A DNA stretch of 41,835 nucleotides from CAZEJK01 sp964512045 (GTDB lineage Bacteria > Acidobacteriota > Thermoanaerobaculia > Thermoanaerobaculales > Sulfomarinibacteraceae). Position numbers and translations under genes: made by a program. The notes under the pieces are model-generated. The model had not been told where the DNA came from. It made no database searches and saw only the letters and a list, made by a program, of their open reading frames with translations. Below, in pieces: positions 31,091 to 40,265 of the stretch (its first letter is position 1; each line of letters begins with the position of its first letter). The DNA is taken from the NCBI GenBank assembly GCA_964512045.1, contig CAZEJK010000017.1:1-41835 (forward strand), in the 5' to 3' direction.

Positions 31091-33427
31091 GTGGAACACG
31101 ACGACGAGACACCGCTGAACGAACATCGAGGCACCACAGCGACCCGGCTGGATCCAGACGAGCTGCTCGAGGTCATCGACAAGCGCGGAGGACGTGGGAT
31201 GACCGTCAACCAGATGGTGGCCCATGAGCGCGCCGGGTTGCCGGCAGATGTGGCGTCCTCGGACGTCCGTCGAGCGGTGCGCCGGGCGCTGAAGCAGCTC
31301 GAGGGGCGCGGCGACGTGAGCCGTGGCCGGGGCAAACGCTACTTCGCGGCGAAGCACTCGGATGTGCGCGTCGGCGTGCTGCGCACGACCCGGAGCGGTA
31401 GCGGCTGGTTGGAAGGGACCGAGACCCCGGTGTGGCTGTCCAGTCGCGCGATGCGCGGTGCCCTCGACGGTGACCGGGTGGCGATCCGTCTGGAGAAGCC
31501 GCGCCGCGCCGCGCGCGAGCGCGGAGCGCTGGACGGCACGGTGATCCGCGTTCTCGAGCGGGCCCGGCAAACACTCGTCGGCCGGTGGGCCGCGGGGGAG
31601 CAGCCGGTTGTGCTGCCGTTCGACCGGCGGGTGGACGTGGATGTGGTCCCGATCGCGCTCGAGGTGGACGGAGCTCCGGAGGATGGCGAGGTCGTGGTGA
31701 TCACGCTCGACAGGGTGTCCGAGAGCCGGCGGCGCGCTCAGGGGACGGTGATCGAGCGACTGGGGCATCTTGGCGAGCCGGGGGTCGATGAGCTGGCGGT
31801 GCTCCGGATGCATGGCATTCCAGTGGAGTTCTCACCGGCGGCCCGTGCCGAGGCCGAGGCGCTGTCCGCGCAGATCACGGCCGACGTGCTCCGCGGGCGC
31901 GAGGACCGGCGCAAGGGACCGGTCATTACCATCGACGGAGCGGATGCACGCGACTTTGACGACGCCGTGTGGGCCGAGGAAGGGGCCGACGGGGCTGTGG
32001 AGGTGGAGGTTCACATCGCGGATGTGAGCTTTTACGTGCGCGACGGAGCCGCTCTGGATGACGCGGCCGAGTCGCGGAGCACGAGTGTCTACCTGCCGGG
32101 ACGGGTCGTGCCGATGCTGCCGGAGCGCCTGTCGGCGGATCTGTGCTCGCTGCGCCCCGGAGTGGACCGCCTGACCGTGACTGTCCGTTTCCGTGTCGCT
32201 CGCGACGGCGGTCTGGAGCGACTGTGGGTGCGGCCGTCGGTGATCCGTTCATGCCGCCGGTGCACCTACGATGAGGTGACCACCTGGCTTCAGGGTACGC
32301 CTCCAGCACAGATCGCCGAGCCCTTGCGCTGGCTCGATGAGGCCGCCGAGCGTCTCGGACGGCGACGACGTGAGCGTGGGGGCCTGGACTTCGATCTTCC
32401 GGAGTCGGCGTTACAGCTGGATGATGAGGGTCGTGTGATCGGTGTGGACGCCCTCGTGCGAGAGCGGTCGCACCGGCTGATCGAGGAGCTGATGATCGCG
32501 GCCAACCGGTGCGTGGCGCAGACCCTCGAGGACGCCGGTCAGCCGGCGCTGCAACGGGTCCACGATCGGCCGAGCCCGCGCAAGCTGGAGGAGCTGGCGC
32601 ATCTGCTCGGCGAGTTCGGGTACAGCTTGACGGGAGACCTCGAGGCGCTGGAGCCGGGTCAGCTGCAGCGGATCATGGAGGCGATGGTCGGGCGCAGTGA
32701 GGAGCGGTTCCTGTCGCATATGGTGCTCCGCTCTTTGGCTCGAGCCGAGTACCGCCCTGGCGAGGGAGGCCATTGGGCGTTGGCGGTGGGCGAGTACCTC
32801 CACTTCACGAGCCCGATCCGGAGGTATCCGGACCTGGTCGTACACCGATTGCTGCGCACGCTGCTCGAGAACGGCCCCGCTCGCGGAACCGAGCGCGAGC
32901 AGCTGGAAGGGCGCCTGGCACGGCTCGGAGAGCACTGCTCTGCAGCGGAGCGGCGTGCGGAGGCGGCGGAGCGGCAGGCGGTGCACTGGAAGAAGGTGCT
33001 CTATCTCGGGGACCGTGTCGGTGACGTGTTCGCGGCGCGGGTGTCCGGAGTCGTCCCGTTCGGGCTGTTCGTGGAGCTGGAGGATGTGCTGGTGGAGGCG
33101 CTGGTGCACGTGTCGGATCTGGTGGACGACCACTACTGGCACGACGATCGGCGGGCTGCGCTGGTCGGCGAGCGCACCGGCCATGTGTGGCGCGCCGGCG
33201 ACGCACTGCGCGTGCGGCTGGTGCGGGTGGACATGGGTGCCATGCAGCTGCGGGTTGAGCCCGTTGGTCTCACGCGTCCTGAGCGGCCGAGGAGCTCAGC
33301 CCGCTCGCCACGAGGTCGCGGCGGCCCTGCGAAGAGCGCTGCTCAGGAGAGTCGGCCGCGCACGAGCTCGCGGACGTCACAGAAGCCGCAGAGGAGCCGG
33401 AGGTCTCCGCGGCGGCGGCGCTCATAG
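31091..33427 (+). CDS. rnr: Ribonuclease R (RNase II/R family exoribonuclease)
   Basis: The protein is 778 residues from GTG at 31091, chosen because family sequence begins there although the frame is open further up. Order: N-terminal winged helix (about 20-88), cold-shock domains, RNB catalytic domain with Asp282, Asp288, Asp290 and Asp291 in the spacing of RNase II Asp201/207/209/210, HFTSPIRRYPDL, and an S1 domain (DVFAARVSGVVPFGLFVELE). A basic Ser/Arg-rich tail ends the protein. It degrades structured RNA 3' to 5' in the cytoplasm. It converges with the PTPS-like gene, the two stop codons overlapping by 6 bases. Confidence 0.95.
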   Translation: MEHDDETPLNEHRGTTATRLDPDELLEVIDKRGGRGMTVNQMVAHERAGLPADVASSDVRRAVRRALKQLEGRGDVSRGRGKRYFAAKHSDVRVGVLRTTRSGSGWLEGTETPVWLSSRAMRGALDGDRVAIRLEKPRRAARERGALDGTVIRVLERARQTLVGRWAAGEQPVVLPFDRRVDVDVVPIALEVDGAPEDGEVVVITLDRVSESRRRAQGTVIERLGHLGEPGVDELAVLRMHGIPVEFSPAARAEAEALSAQITADVLRGREDRRKGPVITIDGADARDFDDAVWAEEGADGAVEVEVHIADVSFYVRDGAALDDAAESRSTSVYLPGRVVPMLPERLSADLCSLRPGVDRLTVTVRFRVARDGGLERLWVRPSVIRSCRRCTYDEVTTWLQGTPPAQIAEPLRWLDEAAERLGRRRRERGGLDFDLPESALQLDDEGRVIGVDALVRERSHRLIEELMIAANRCVAQTLEDAGQPALQRVHDRPSPRKLEELAHLLGEFGYSLTGDLEALEPGQLQRIMEAMVGRSEERFLSHMVLRSLARAEYRPGEGGHWALAVGEYLHFTSPIRRYPDLVVHRLLRTLLENGPARGTEREQLEGRLARLGEHCSAAERRAEAAERQAVHWKKVLYLGDRVGDVFAARVSGVVPFGLFVELEDVLVEALVHVSDLVDDHYWHDDRRAALVGERTGHVWRAGDALRVRLVRVDMGAMQLRVEPVGLTRPERPRSSARSPRGRGGPAKSAAQESRPRTSSRTSQKPQRSRRSPRRRRS

Positions 33428-33793
33428 CTCCAGGTCGACGCGGTTCTCCGGGCCCTCCCAGACACTGATACGGACCAGTGAGGCGCCAAGCTGCTGCAGC
33501 GGGATGCGTGTCGCGGCGGCAAGGACCTCGGCGAGCCGCTCGGCTGAGGGCGTTGGCGTGCCGATGTCAGGATGCTCGTTGAGGTTGGAGCCCTCGAGCG
33601 GGGCGACGAGCTGGTCTAACAGGTCTTTGAGGGCGTGGAAGTCGATTGCGTAGCCTTCCTCGTTGAGCCCGTCGGTGGCTGCGGCGAGCTCCACCTGCCA
33701 CTGGTGAGGGTGCGGGGCCTCCGGCTCACCGAGGTACGACGTCAATGCGTGAGTGGCGGAGAACTTCGCCCTGGCGTGCACGACCCATCTCAT
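33422..33793 (-). CDS. Divergent 6-pyruvoyl-tetrahydropterin synthase/QueD-fold protein
   Basis: This 123-residue protein starts MRWVVHARAKFSATH. The zinc ligands are retained (H15 in FSATH, H28 and H30 in HPHQW), as are the IDFHALK segment and Glu113 in VWEG. The catalytic residues are not: the Cys normally four residues before HGH is missing (EAPHPH), and the LDHxxLN motif carrying catalytic Asp-His reads LEGSNLN (66-72). So it is a PTPS-fold protein that probably does not make carboxytetrahydropterin by the QueD mechanism. Its ATG overlaps the stop of the radical SAM gene (ATGA), indicating a functional link. Confidence 0.78.
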   Translation of the reverse strand: MRWVVHARAKFSATHALTSYLGEPEAPHPHQWQVELAAATDGLNEEGYAIDFHALKDLLDQLVAPLEGSNLNEHPDIGTPTPSAERLAEVLAAATRIPLQQLGASLVRISVWEGPENRVDLEL

Positions 33794-36336
33794 GCTGTGG
33801 CCTCCGACGCACGTGATGTCGGCGGTGCAGCGAGCAAGAACCGCTCGCGCACCACCCGCGTGCGCATGATCTCCTCGGGCTCCCATCCGAGGGCCGCGAG
33901 GATCTTCTTCACCGAGGGTGTGGGCCCGGAGCTTTGCCGCACGTTCAGCTCGAGGAGAAGGTCTCCACTGTCGGGCTCGATGCGCCAGCTCCGTACACCG
34001 TCAACGAGATCTCCCAAAGCTGTCCGGTTGGCCTGGGCGGTGAGGTTGTCCGGCCACGGGCGGTCGTTGCAGCGCTCCACGCGCTGCACTGAGGCCATGA
34101 TCGTCTTTCCCAGGCTCGGTGCTCCGGGCAGTAGCTCACCGGCCTCGAGAAGCTTCAAGCCGTTGGGAAGAAACCTGTTGCTGTTCTTCAGGTGGTGTGG
34201 GCGCAGCGGCGTGCGGCAGTCTACGTCGAACAGCTCGCGCATGCCCTCATGGCCGAGTGGGAGCGGTGGACACATGGACAGCCGGATGTGCGGGTTGTAG
34301 CCCTCTGTGTGCAGCACCGGCGCCCCGGACGCCCTCAGGGCTCGCTCGATACAGTCCATGGCGAGGCGGTGCGAGAGGAACCTGGAGTCGCCTTTGCGTT
34401 GGAACACCACTCTGCAGCGGCGACGGGCTTTGCCGGTGGACAACGCCTGTCGGGCCACCGTCGCGGTCGCGGTGCGGCTGGGAGGGGACGGCGGTGGCGA
34501 TGCCAACCGGCGATCCTCACCCTCCCCCGGCAGGCCGCAGTGGAGGCAGCGACCCGTGCGGCAATCGGCTGTGGTCAGCCCGGACCTCGCCCTGCGCAGC
34601 TCGGCCTTGAGGAATCGCATGCTCACCCCGGGATCGATGACCTCCCACGGCAGGACGGCGTCGAGGTCCCGAGGTCCCAGCTCGGATTCCAGACTGAGCT
34701 CGGACTCGGCCAGCGCCTGGTCCCACACCTCTGGCTGGAACTGGTCGCTCCAGCCATCGAGGCTGGCTCCGAGCTCGGCCGCGCGGACGATCACGTGGCA
34801 CAGACGGCGGTCTCCTCTGGCAAGGAGCGCTTCGTGGGCCGCCAGCCGGGGGTCTGACCAGGTCATGCGCACACTGCGATGGGGCCGGACGGCCTCGCGC
34901 AGGTGCGTCAGCCGACGTTCGAGCTCGGACACGGACGCGAGCCCCTCCCACTGGAACGGTGTCCACGGCTTGGGCACGAAGCAGCCCACCGAGAGCTTGA
35001 TCTCGGCTCGCTTGCCGTGGTGCCTGCGTCCGATGGCTGCGAGCCGCGCCGAGAGATCGACCAGGGCATCGAGGTCGCCATCGGTCTCGGTTGGAAGGCC
35101 GATCATTGCGTACAGCTTGATGAGGCGCCACCCCGCTGCGAACGCCGCCTCCGCCGCCTGCTCGAGGTCCGCGTCGCTGACGCGCTTGTTGATGACGTTG
35201 CGCAGCCGTTCAGAGCCGGTCTCCGGGGCGAACGTGAACCCGCTCTTGCGCACACTGGACACTGCTCGGGCCAGCTCAACCGACACCGTGTCGGCTCGCA
35301 GGCTCGGCAAACCGATCGAGACCTTCCGTGGGCTCAGGCGATCGCTGAGCTGATCCACCAGCGGCACGATCTGCGAGTAGTCCGCCGTGGACAGGCTGAG
35401 CAGGCCGACCCTGTCAGCGCCGGTCTCCGCCGCGGTCGCGTCGGTGTGCGCGACGATGTCCTCCGGCGGGCGCTCCCGCACCGGCCGGTACCAGTAGCCC
35501 GCCTGGCAGAACCGGCAGCCCTGGGTGCACCCGCGCATGATCTCCACCGCGAGGCGGTCCTGCACAACCTCGGCCACCGGCAGCAGCGGCGTGTCCGGAA
35601 CCGCATCGGGGGCCAGTGACGGGGTCCAGACCCGGCGGACAGGGAGGGTCACCTGAGCGCTGGAGTGGCCGGAACCGGGCTCCCATCTGACGAGAGATGG
35701 CACATAGACGCCCCCGATGGCGCTCAGTCGAGCGAGGAGATCGTCCCGCGAAAGGCTCTCGCTCTGTGCGCTCAGCAGGGTGTCGAGGATGGGCTCGAGG
35801 GCGTCCTCCGCGTCGCCGATCAGGAACGCGTCGAACAGCTCGGCCAGCGGCTCCGGGTTGGCCGTGCACGGCCCGCCGCCGAGGACGATCGGGTGATGTT
35901 GGTGACGATCGCGGCTGAGCACCGGGACTCCCGCGAGCTTGAGAAGGTGCGGGACATTGACAAAGTTGAGCTCGGACTGCAGCGAGATGCCGACGAGGTC
36001 GAACGCCGTCAGTGGTCTGTACGACTCGAGTGCGTACAGAGGCACACCGGCGCGCTGCAGCGCAGCGACCATGTCCGGCCACGGGAGAAACGCCCGCTCG
36101 GCGAGACAGTCGATTCGGCGGTTGATGAGGTGGTACAGGATGCGCGTGCCCTGGTGCGACATGCCGATCTCGTAGGTGTCTGGAAACGCCAGCGCGACGT
36201 GCAGTGGGATCTCGTCCCACTGCTTGCGGACTGCGTTGGCCTCGAGGCCCAGGTACCTCGCGGGACGTTCGACCGTTGGCAGGATCGTGTCGAGACGGTG
36301 GCGGACGGGAGAGGTGTCAACGTGCGGCAGAGTCAC
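33790..36336 (-). CDS. Fused radical SAM protein (TIGR03960) with TIGR03936/DUF2344 domain
   Basis: The protein is 848 residues with GTG start and a weak SD. The N-terminal part (about 1-250) has a B12-binding-like fold (DLVGISLQSELNF, VLGGGPCTANPEPL). The radical SAM cluster motif is CTQGCRFC (C270, C274, C277), followed by TFAPETGSERLR and LYAMIGLPTE. After a CRTGRCLHCG segment near 590, a C-terminal domain (VVFQRKGDSRFLSHRLAMDCIERALRASG, LPLGHEG) is the DUF2344-type domain that is separate in many genomes. The pair is often encoded near RNase G and ribosomal protein genes; its biochemical role is unsettled. Here it is followed by the PTPS-fold gene. Confidence 0.9.
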   Translation of the reverse strand: MTLPHVDTSPVRHRLDTILPTVERPARYLGLEANAVRKQWDEIPLHVALAFPDTYEIGMSHQGTRILYHLINRRIDCLAERAFLPWPDMVAALQRAGVPLYALESYRPLTAFDLVGISLQSELNFVNVPHLLKLAGVPVLSRDRHQHHPIVLGGGPCTANPEPLAELFDAFLIGDAEDALEPILDTLLSAQSESLSRDDLLARLSAIGGVYVPSLVRWEPGSGHSSAQVTLPVRRVWTPSLAPDAVPDTPLLPVAEVVQDRLAVEIMRGCTQGCRFCQAGYWYRPVRERPPEDIVAHTDATAAETGADRVGLLSLSTADYSQIVPLVDQLSDRLSPRKVSIGLPSLRADTVSVELARAVSSVRKSGFTFAPETGSERLRNVINKRVSDADLEQAAEAAFAAGWRLIKLYAMIGLPTETDGDLDALVDLSARLAAIGRRHHGKRAEIKLSVGCFVPKPWTPFQWEGLASVSELERRLTHLREAVRPHRSVRMTWSDPRLAAHEALLARGDRRLCHVIVRAAELGASLDGWSDQFQPEVWDQALAESELSLESELGPRDLDAVLPWEVIDPGVSMRFLKAELRRARSGLTTADCRTGRCLHCGLPGEGEDRRLASPPPSPPSRTATATVARQALSTGKARRRCRVVFQRKGDSRFLSHRLAMDCIERALRASGAPVLHTEGYNPHIRLSMCPPLPLGHEGMRELFDVDCRTPLRPHHLKNSNRFLPNGLKLLEAGELLPGAPSLGKTIMASVQRVERCNDRPWPDNLTAQANRTALGDLVDGVRSWRIEPDSGDLLLELNVRQSSGPTPSVKKILAALGWEPEEIMRTRVVRERFLLAAPPTSRASEATA

Positions 36337-36464
36337 GGTTGGCTACTTTCGCGGGACGGAGTTTGAGGAGGTTCTCGGGCTCTTCCAGGGCGACTGGAAA
36401 GGTCGAGAACGGCCGGCCGACGAGCGTGCGGGGCATGCTCGCAGGGGAGAACGGCCCGTCGGGG

Positions 36465-37607
36465 CTACTCCTTCCAGCAGCGCTGGAACATGTCGCGCAT
36501 GCCCAGGAGCGTCTTCGCGAAGTTCTTGTCGCGAAGGAAGTCCTGCATCTTCTTCTTGTCGGCGTTGGCTTCCTTGAGCTCCTGGGCCTGGTTGACGATG
36601 CCGTAGAACTCGGACAGCGGCTGCAGCCCGAGGCGGGAGAAGCTCGATGTGTACCAGTCATCCTCGCGTACGGTCTCCCAGACCGATGGGTTCGGGGTGG
36701 ACTCGTCACTCGCGAGCTTCTCGGCAATGGCAGTAACCTCGCTGTACAGGCTCTTCAAGATCTGTTGCGTATCACCCTCAGCGAGGGCCTTCTGCACCGT
36801 CTTGGTGGAGCGGGACGATGGCCGCCGTCCGTCGGACGGCTCCTCCTCCGCCTGGCTGTCGGATTCGTGTGTACGCGCCGCTGACGGCTGTGCCGCCTTC
36901 GGGGGGCGGGGTGGCTTTGGCGCGGACGGACGTACAGGTGCAGCCGGCTCGGGCTGTGATTCAGGCTCTGGCTCGGGCTCGGGTGTGGTTTCGCTGACCT
37001 CGACCTCGACCCGTTCTTCTTCCGGCTCGGGCTCTGGCTCCGGGTCGGGTTCCACCTGCTGCTGTGGCTCTGCGTGGTTCTCCGATATGGGATCGGTCTT
37101 CTTCGAGCTCTTCGGCTTCTCGGCCTCATCGGCCTCCGGTACTGTGCGGACGGGTTGCGTATGGTCCGTGGAGCGTGCATCGATCGACTTGCGAAGCCGC
37201 TGCTGGAACGTCAGGAGAAACGCCAGCTCGCTGTCCGATACGGTGCGGGCGAGCGCGACCTTGTTGCGGAGTGCTTCCAGCTCGAGGAACCTTACGTGGA
37301 GCATCTGGCTATTCGGCGCCAACGGCTTGAGGAAGTCCATGATCTCCTGGTTCGCCTCGAACATGCCGAGGAGGTCTTCGAAGGTGGAGAAGTCGATCAG
37401 CTCCTGATACTCGTTGTTGTACCAGTCGATCGACTTCTCGGTTTCCTTGCGAGACACCAGTCGCTCGAACAGCTGATCGGGGATGCCGTCCCGGTACCAC
37501 GATTGACCATGCGCGCTCTTCAGTCGGCGGTAGAAGGCGTGGCGGAGGTCGGCGAGGATCTCGGCGATGACTCGGAAGGCGTCCAGACTCTGTTCAGCGA
37601 GCGGCAT
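36465..37607 (-). CDS. Protein of unknown function with EP-rich linker; N-terminal helical domain (HEPN-like?)
   Basis: The protein is 380 residues from the ATG preceded by GAGGAG. Residues 1-145 are helical (HAFYRRLKSAHGQSWYRDGIP, WYNNEYQELIDFSTFEDLL, LELEALRNKVALAR). The pattern recalls Swt1-type HEPN domains, with RN at 114-115, but the expected His after it is absent. Residues 146-275 form a low-complexity linker with EPEPEPE runs and Pro/Ala. Residues 276-380 form a second helical domain (ILKSLYSEVTAIAEKL, DKNFAKTLLGMRDMFQRCW). No membrane segment or known catalytic motif is seen. The HEPN idea is weak. It is divergent from the ClC gene. Confidence 0.6.
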   Translation of the reverse strand: MPLAEQSLDAFRVIAEILADLRHAFYRRLKSAHGQSWYRDGIPDQLFERLVSRKETEKSIDWYNNEYQELIDFSTFEDLLGMFEANQEIMDFLKPLAPNSQMLHVRFLELEALRNKVALARTVSDSELAFLLTFQQRLRKSIDARSTDHTQPVRTVPEADEAEKPKSSKKTDPISENHAEPQQQVEPDPEPEPEPEEERVEVEVSETTPEPEPEPESQPEPAAPVRPSAPKPPRPPKAAQPSAARTHESDSQAEEEPSDGRRPSSRSTKTVQKALAEGDTQQILKSLYSEVTAIAEKLASDESTPNPSVWETVREDDWYTSSFSRLGLQPLSEFYGIVNQAQELKEANADKKKMQDFLRDKNFAKTLLGMRDMFQRCWKE

Positions 37608-37830
37608 GCAATGTGGCTCCTCGAGTTCGTGTCTGTCTCCGGTGCGCAGCTCCAACGGAAGACCGTCGGACGAGCTCAGCTGGTCGCAACACCGGTGAGT
37701 ATGGTAGCACGGTGCGTCCAAGCTGTGCAGCTCGTGTTCAGAGCTGTCTGTTCTCCAGCCACCATGGGTTGGCAGTGCACGGCTCTCGCGGTGACGATGA
37801 AGCAGCGGGCGTTGCGCGGAGACGTATGAT

Positions 37831-39960
37831 ATGGCGAGCTCTCCGTGCCGGCTGTGGAACAATGAGACTGTGAGGCGATTCGCACGCAGGATGGTGGCAC
37901 GCACGGTCCGACTGCGGCGGTTGACCGGGCGCGGTGTCTCGAGGCTGCTGGAGCGGGCTCGGGCCGGCGAGCACACCTTCGTTGTCGTGGTCGCCATTCT
38001 GATCGGCGTGCTGTCGGCATACGGCGCCATCGCATTTCGCTACCTGATCGCCGCGTCGCACCTGTCGTTCTTTGCAACCACGGAGTACTCCGTGCCGCTG
38101 CTCGAGGGTTTGCCCCTGTGGCACCGTCTGCTGGTGCCGACGGTCGGGGGCGTGCTGGTCGGTCTCATCGTGACCCGTCTGGCCCCCGAGGTGCGCGGCT
38201 CGGGGATCCCGGAGGTGATCGAGTCGGTTGCGCGTCGGGGCGGTGCGATTCGCTTGCGTGTGGTGCTGACGAAGGCGGTTGCCGCGGCCCTGACGATCGG
38301 CTCCGGCGGATCGGCCGGCCGGGAGGGGCCGATCGTCCACATCGGCTCCGCCATCGGATCGGGGGTCGGACAGGCGCTGGAGGTGGTTCCCCGGCGGCTG
38401 CGCACGTTCGTCGCCTGTGGCGCCGCCGGTGGCATTGCGGCAACCTTCAACGCACCGATTGCAGGAGCGCTGTTCTCGGTGGAGGTCGTCCTCACCGACC
38501 TGGGCGTGTCGAGCCTTTCGCCGATCGTGATCTCCTCCGTGGTGGCTACGATGATCTCGCGCCACCATCTCGGCGATTTCCCGGCGTTTCGCGTACCGGC
38601 ATACGAGCTGCTGAGTGCGAAGGAGCTGCTGATCTACGGCTGTCTCGGGCTGCTGGCAGGGCTGGTGGCAGTGGCGTTCATTCGCTGTCTGTACGCATCA
38701 GCGCGTCTGTTCGAGCGGTTGCCACTGGCCGATTGGCTCAAGCCGGGTGTCGGAGGCTTCTGTGTTGGACTCATCTCGCTGGCACTGCCGTATGTCTTCG
38801 GGGTGGGCTACGAGACGATCAACTCGGCGCTGTGGGGTCGAGCCGCTCTCTGGCTCCTCGTGGTTCTCGTTCCGGCCAAGATTCTGGCCACCTCGTGCAC
38901 CCTCGGATCTGGCGGCTCGGGCGGCGTCTTCGCGCCGTCGCTGTTCATGGGCGCCGTTCTCGGGGCGGCTGTCGGTCAGATCGCTGGCGGCGTGTTCCCG
39001 ACGTGGGTGGCCTCGACTGGAGCCTACGCTCTGGTGGGAATGGGGGCGGTGGTGGCCGGGACGACGCACGCCCCGATCACGGCGATTCTGATCATCTTCG
39101 AGCTGACCAACGACTATCACAGCATTCCCCCCCTGATGCTCGCCTGTGTCCTGGCAGTCCTGGTCTCGACGCGGCTGTCCCCGGAGTCGATCTACACAGC
39201 CAAGCTGGTGGAGCGGGGGATCCGGTTGGAGGACGGGCGCGATGTCAACCTGCTCAACGCGATCAAGGTCTCCGAGGTGATGGAGACTGAGGTGCCGACC
39301 GTGTCGGCCGGCACCCCTTTTCGGGAGCTGGTGCGGGTGCTGGTGAGCACGCCCCATCCTGAGCTGTTCGTGGTGGACGCCGACGGTCGGCTGCTGGGAT
39401 CGGTGGAGCTGAGTCAGATCAAGGCAGCGCTGCCGGATCAGGAGGAGCTGGCGACCCTGGTCGTGGCTGCGGACGTCATGGACACCGATGTGCCGTATCT
39501 CCTGCCGGATGACCGTCTCGATCTTGCCATGCACCTGTTCGGCCGGGATCAACGGGATGAGATTCCGGTCTGTACGGACTCTGAGGAGCGTGAGGTGGTC
39601 GGCTTCATCAACCATCAGGCGGTGATCGAAGCGTACAACCGTCGCGTGTTTCAGATGGACCTGGTCGGTGGCGTCGGCTCGATCTTGCAAGGGATCCGGG
39701 CCGGGAGGACGGTGGAGCTTCTCGGCGGTTTCCACGTGGCGGAGGTGGAGGTGCCGACGACCATGGTGGGCAAGACGCTTCGGGAGGTCGATCTGCGCCG
39801 CCACCACAACCTGGAGGTGGTGCTGATCCACCACGCCGACCCGAAGGATGGCGCGATCGAAGGCCGGCCAGGGCAGTTTCCGGCTGCAGACGTGAGGTTC
39901 GAGGCCGGAGACCGTCTGCTGGTGATGGGAACGCTCGATGCGATCCAGCGGCTGCGGTAG
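37831..39960 (+). CDS. ClC chloride channel with CBS pair and TrkA-C domain
   Basis: The protein is 709 residues from the ATG at 37831; a TATGAT hexamer just before it (37825-37830) would instead favour GTG at 37870 (VRRFARR). Selectivity signatures GSGIP, GREGP and GGSGGVFAP are all present, with the gating Glu in GREGP intact. The internal proton Glu of exchangers (Glu203 in E. coli ClC) is Val here (FSVEV), as in eukaryotic ClC channels. After the membrane domain come two CBS repeats (about 470-600) and a TrkA-C/RCK-C domain (about 640-709), which likely bind nucleotides or ions. It moves chloride or another anion across the inner membrane. Confidence 0.9.
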   Translation: MASSPCRLWNNETVRRFARRMVARTVRLRRLTGRGVSRLLERARAGEHTFVVVVAILIGVLSAYGAIAFRYLIAASHLSFFATTEYSVPLLEGLPLWHRLLVPTVGGVLVGLIVTRLAPEVRGSGIPEVIESVARRGGAIRLRVVLTKAVAAALTIGSGGSAGREGPIVHIGSAIGSGVGQALEVVPRRLRTFVACGAAGGIAATFNAPIAGALFSVEVVLTDLGVSSLSPIVISSVVATMISRHHLGDFPAFRVPAYELLSAKELLIYGCLGLLAGLVAVAFIRCLYASARLFERLPLADWLKPGVGGFCVGLISLALPYVFGVGYETINSALWGRAALWLLVVLVPAKILATSCTLGSGGSGGVFAPSLFMGAVLGAAVGQIAGGVFPTWVASTGAYALVGMGAVVAGTTHAPITAILIIFELTNDYHSIPPLMLACVLAVLVSTRLSPESIYTAKLVERGIRLEDGRDVNLLNAIKVSEVMETEVPTVSAGTPFRELVRVLVSTPHPELFVVDADGRLLGSVELSQIKAALPDQEELATLVVAADVMDTDVPYLLPDDRLDLAMHLFGRDQRDEIPVCTDSEEREVVGFINHQAVIEAYNRRVFQMDLVGGVGSILQGIRAGRTVELLGGFHVAEVEVPTTMVGKTLREVDLRRHHNLEVVLIHHADPKDGAIEGRPGQFPAADVRFEAGDRLLVMGTLDAIQRLR

Positions 39961-40265
39961 GGGAGCTGTCAGCGGCGTGCCCGTGAGGATCCTCGAAAGG
40001 GGTCGCCTGAGCTCAGAATGAAGAATGCAGAGTGAAGAGTGAAGAGTGCCACCCACCCTCCCGGCAGGCTGCCACGCCTGCTCGTCTCGATTGGCCCTCA
40101 CGCCGCGTGCGTGTGCACCTCCGCTGGCTTGCGCAACCCCTTCGGCGTACCATCTTCCTCTCCTCAGCCGAGGTTGAAGCAACCGGGAGTCGGGGAGAGA
40201 TCCCAGCCTGAGATTCGGGCTGACCCCGAGGCGCTCGACGGTCCAGGGCGCGGTAGGATGGAGAC
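39961..40265. other. Gap between ClC and amrS genes
   Basis: No gene is supported. It contains the heptamer tract at 40015-40049 followed by a pyrimidine-rich CCACCCACCCTCCC, and a TAGGAT hexamer (40254-40259) six bases before the amrS ATG that could be a -10 element. No terminator with a T-tract is seen after the ClC gene. Confidence 0.5.
40015..40049. repeat. Degenerate heptamer tandem repeat (five units)
   Basis: The units are AGAATGA, AGAATGC, AGAGTGA, AGAGTGA and AGAGTGC. Related to the tract at 4137-4164. It translates to LHSS-type repeats in shadow frames of the other strand. Confidence 0.8.

Noticed and set aside
38698..40182. 494-codon minus-strand open frame opposite the ClC gene
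   Set aside because: Composition rich in His, Gln and Arg typical of an antisense shadow; part of it is the translated heptamer repeat (LHSS).
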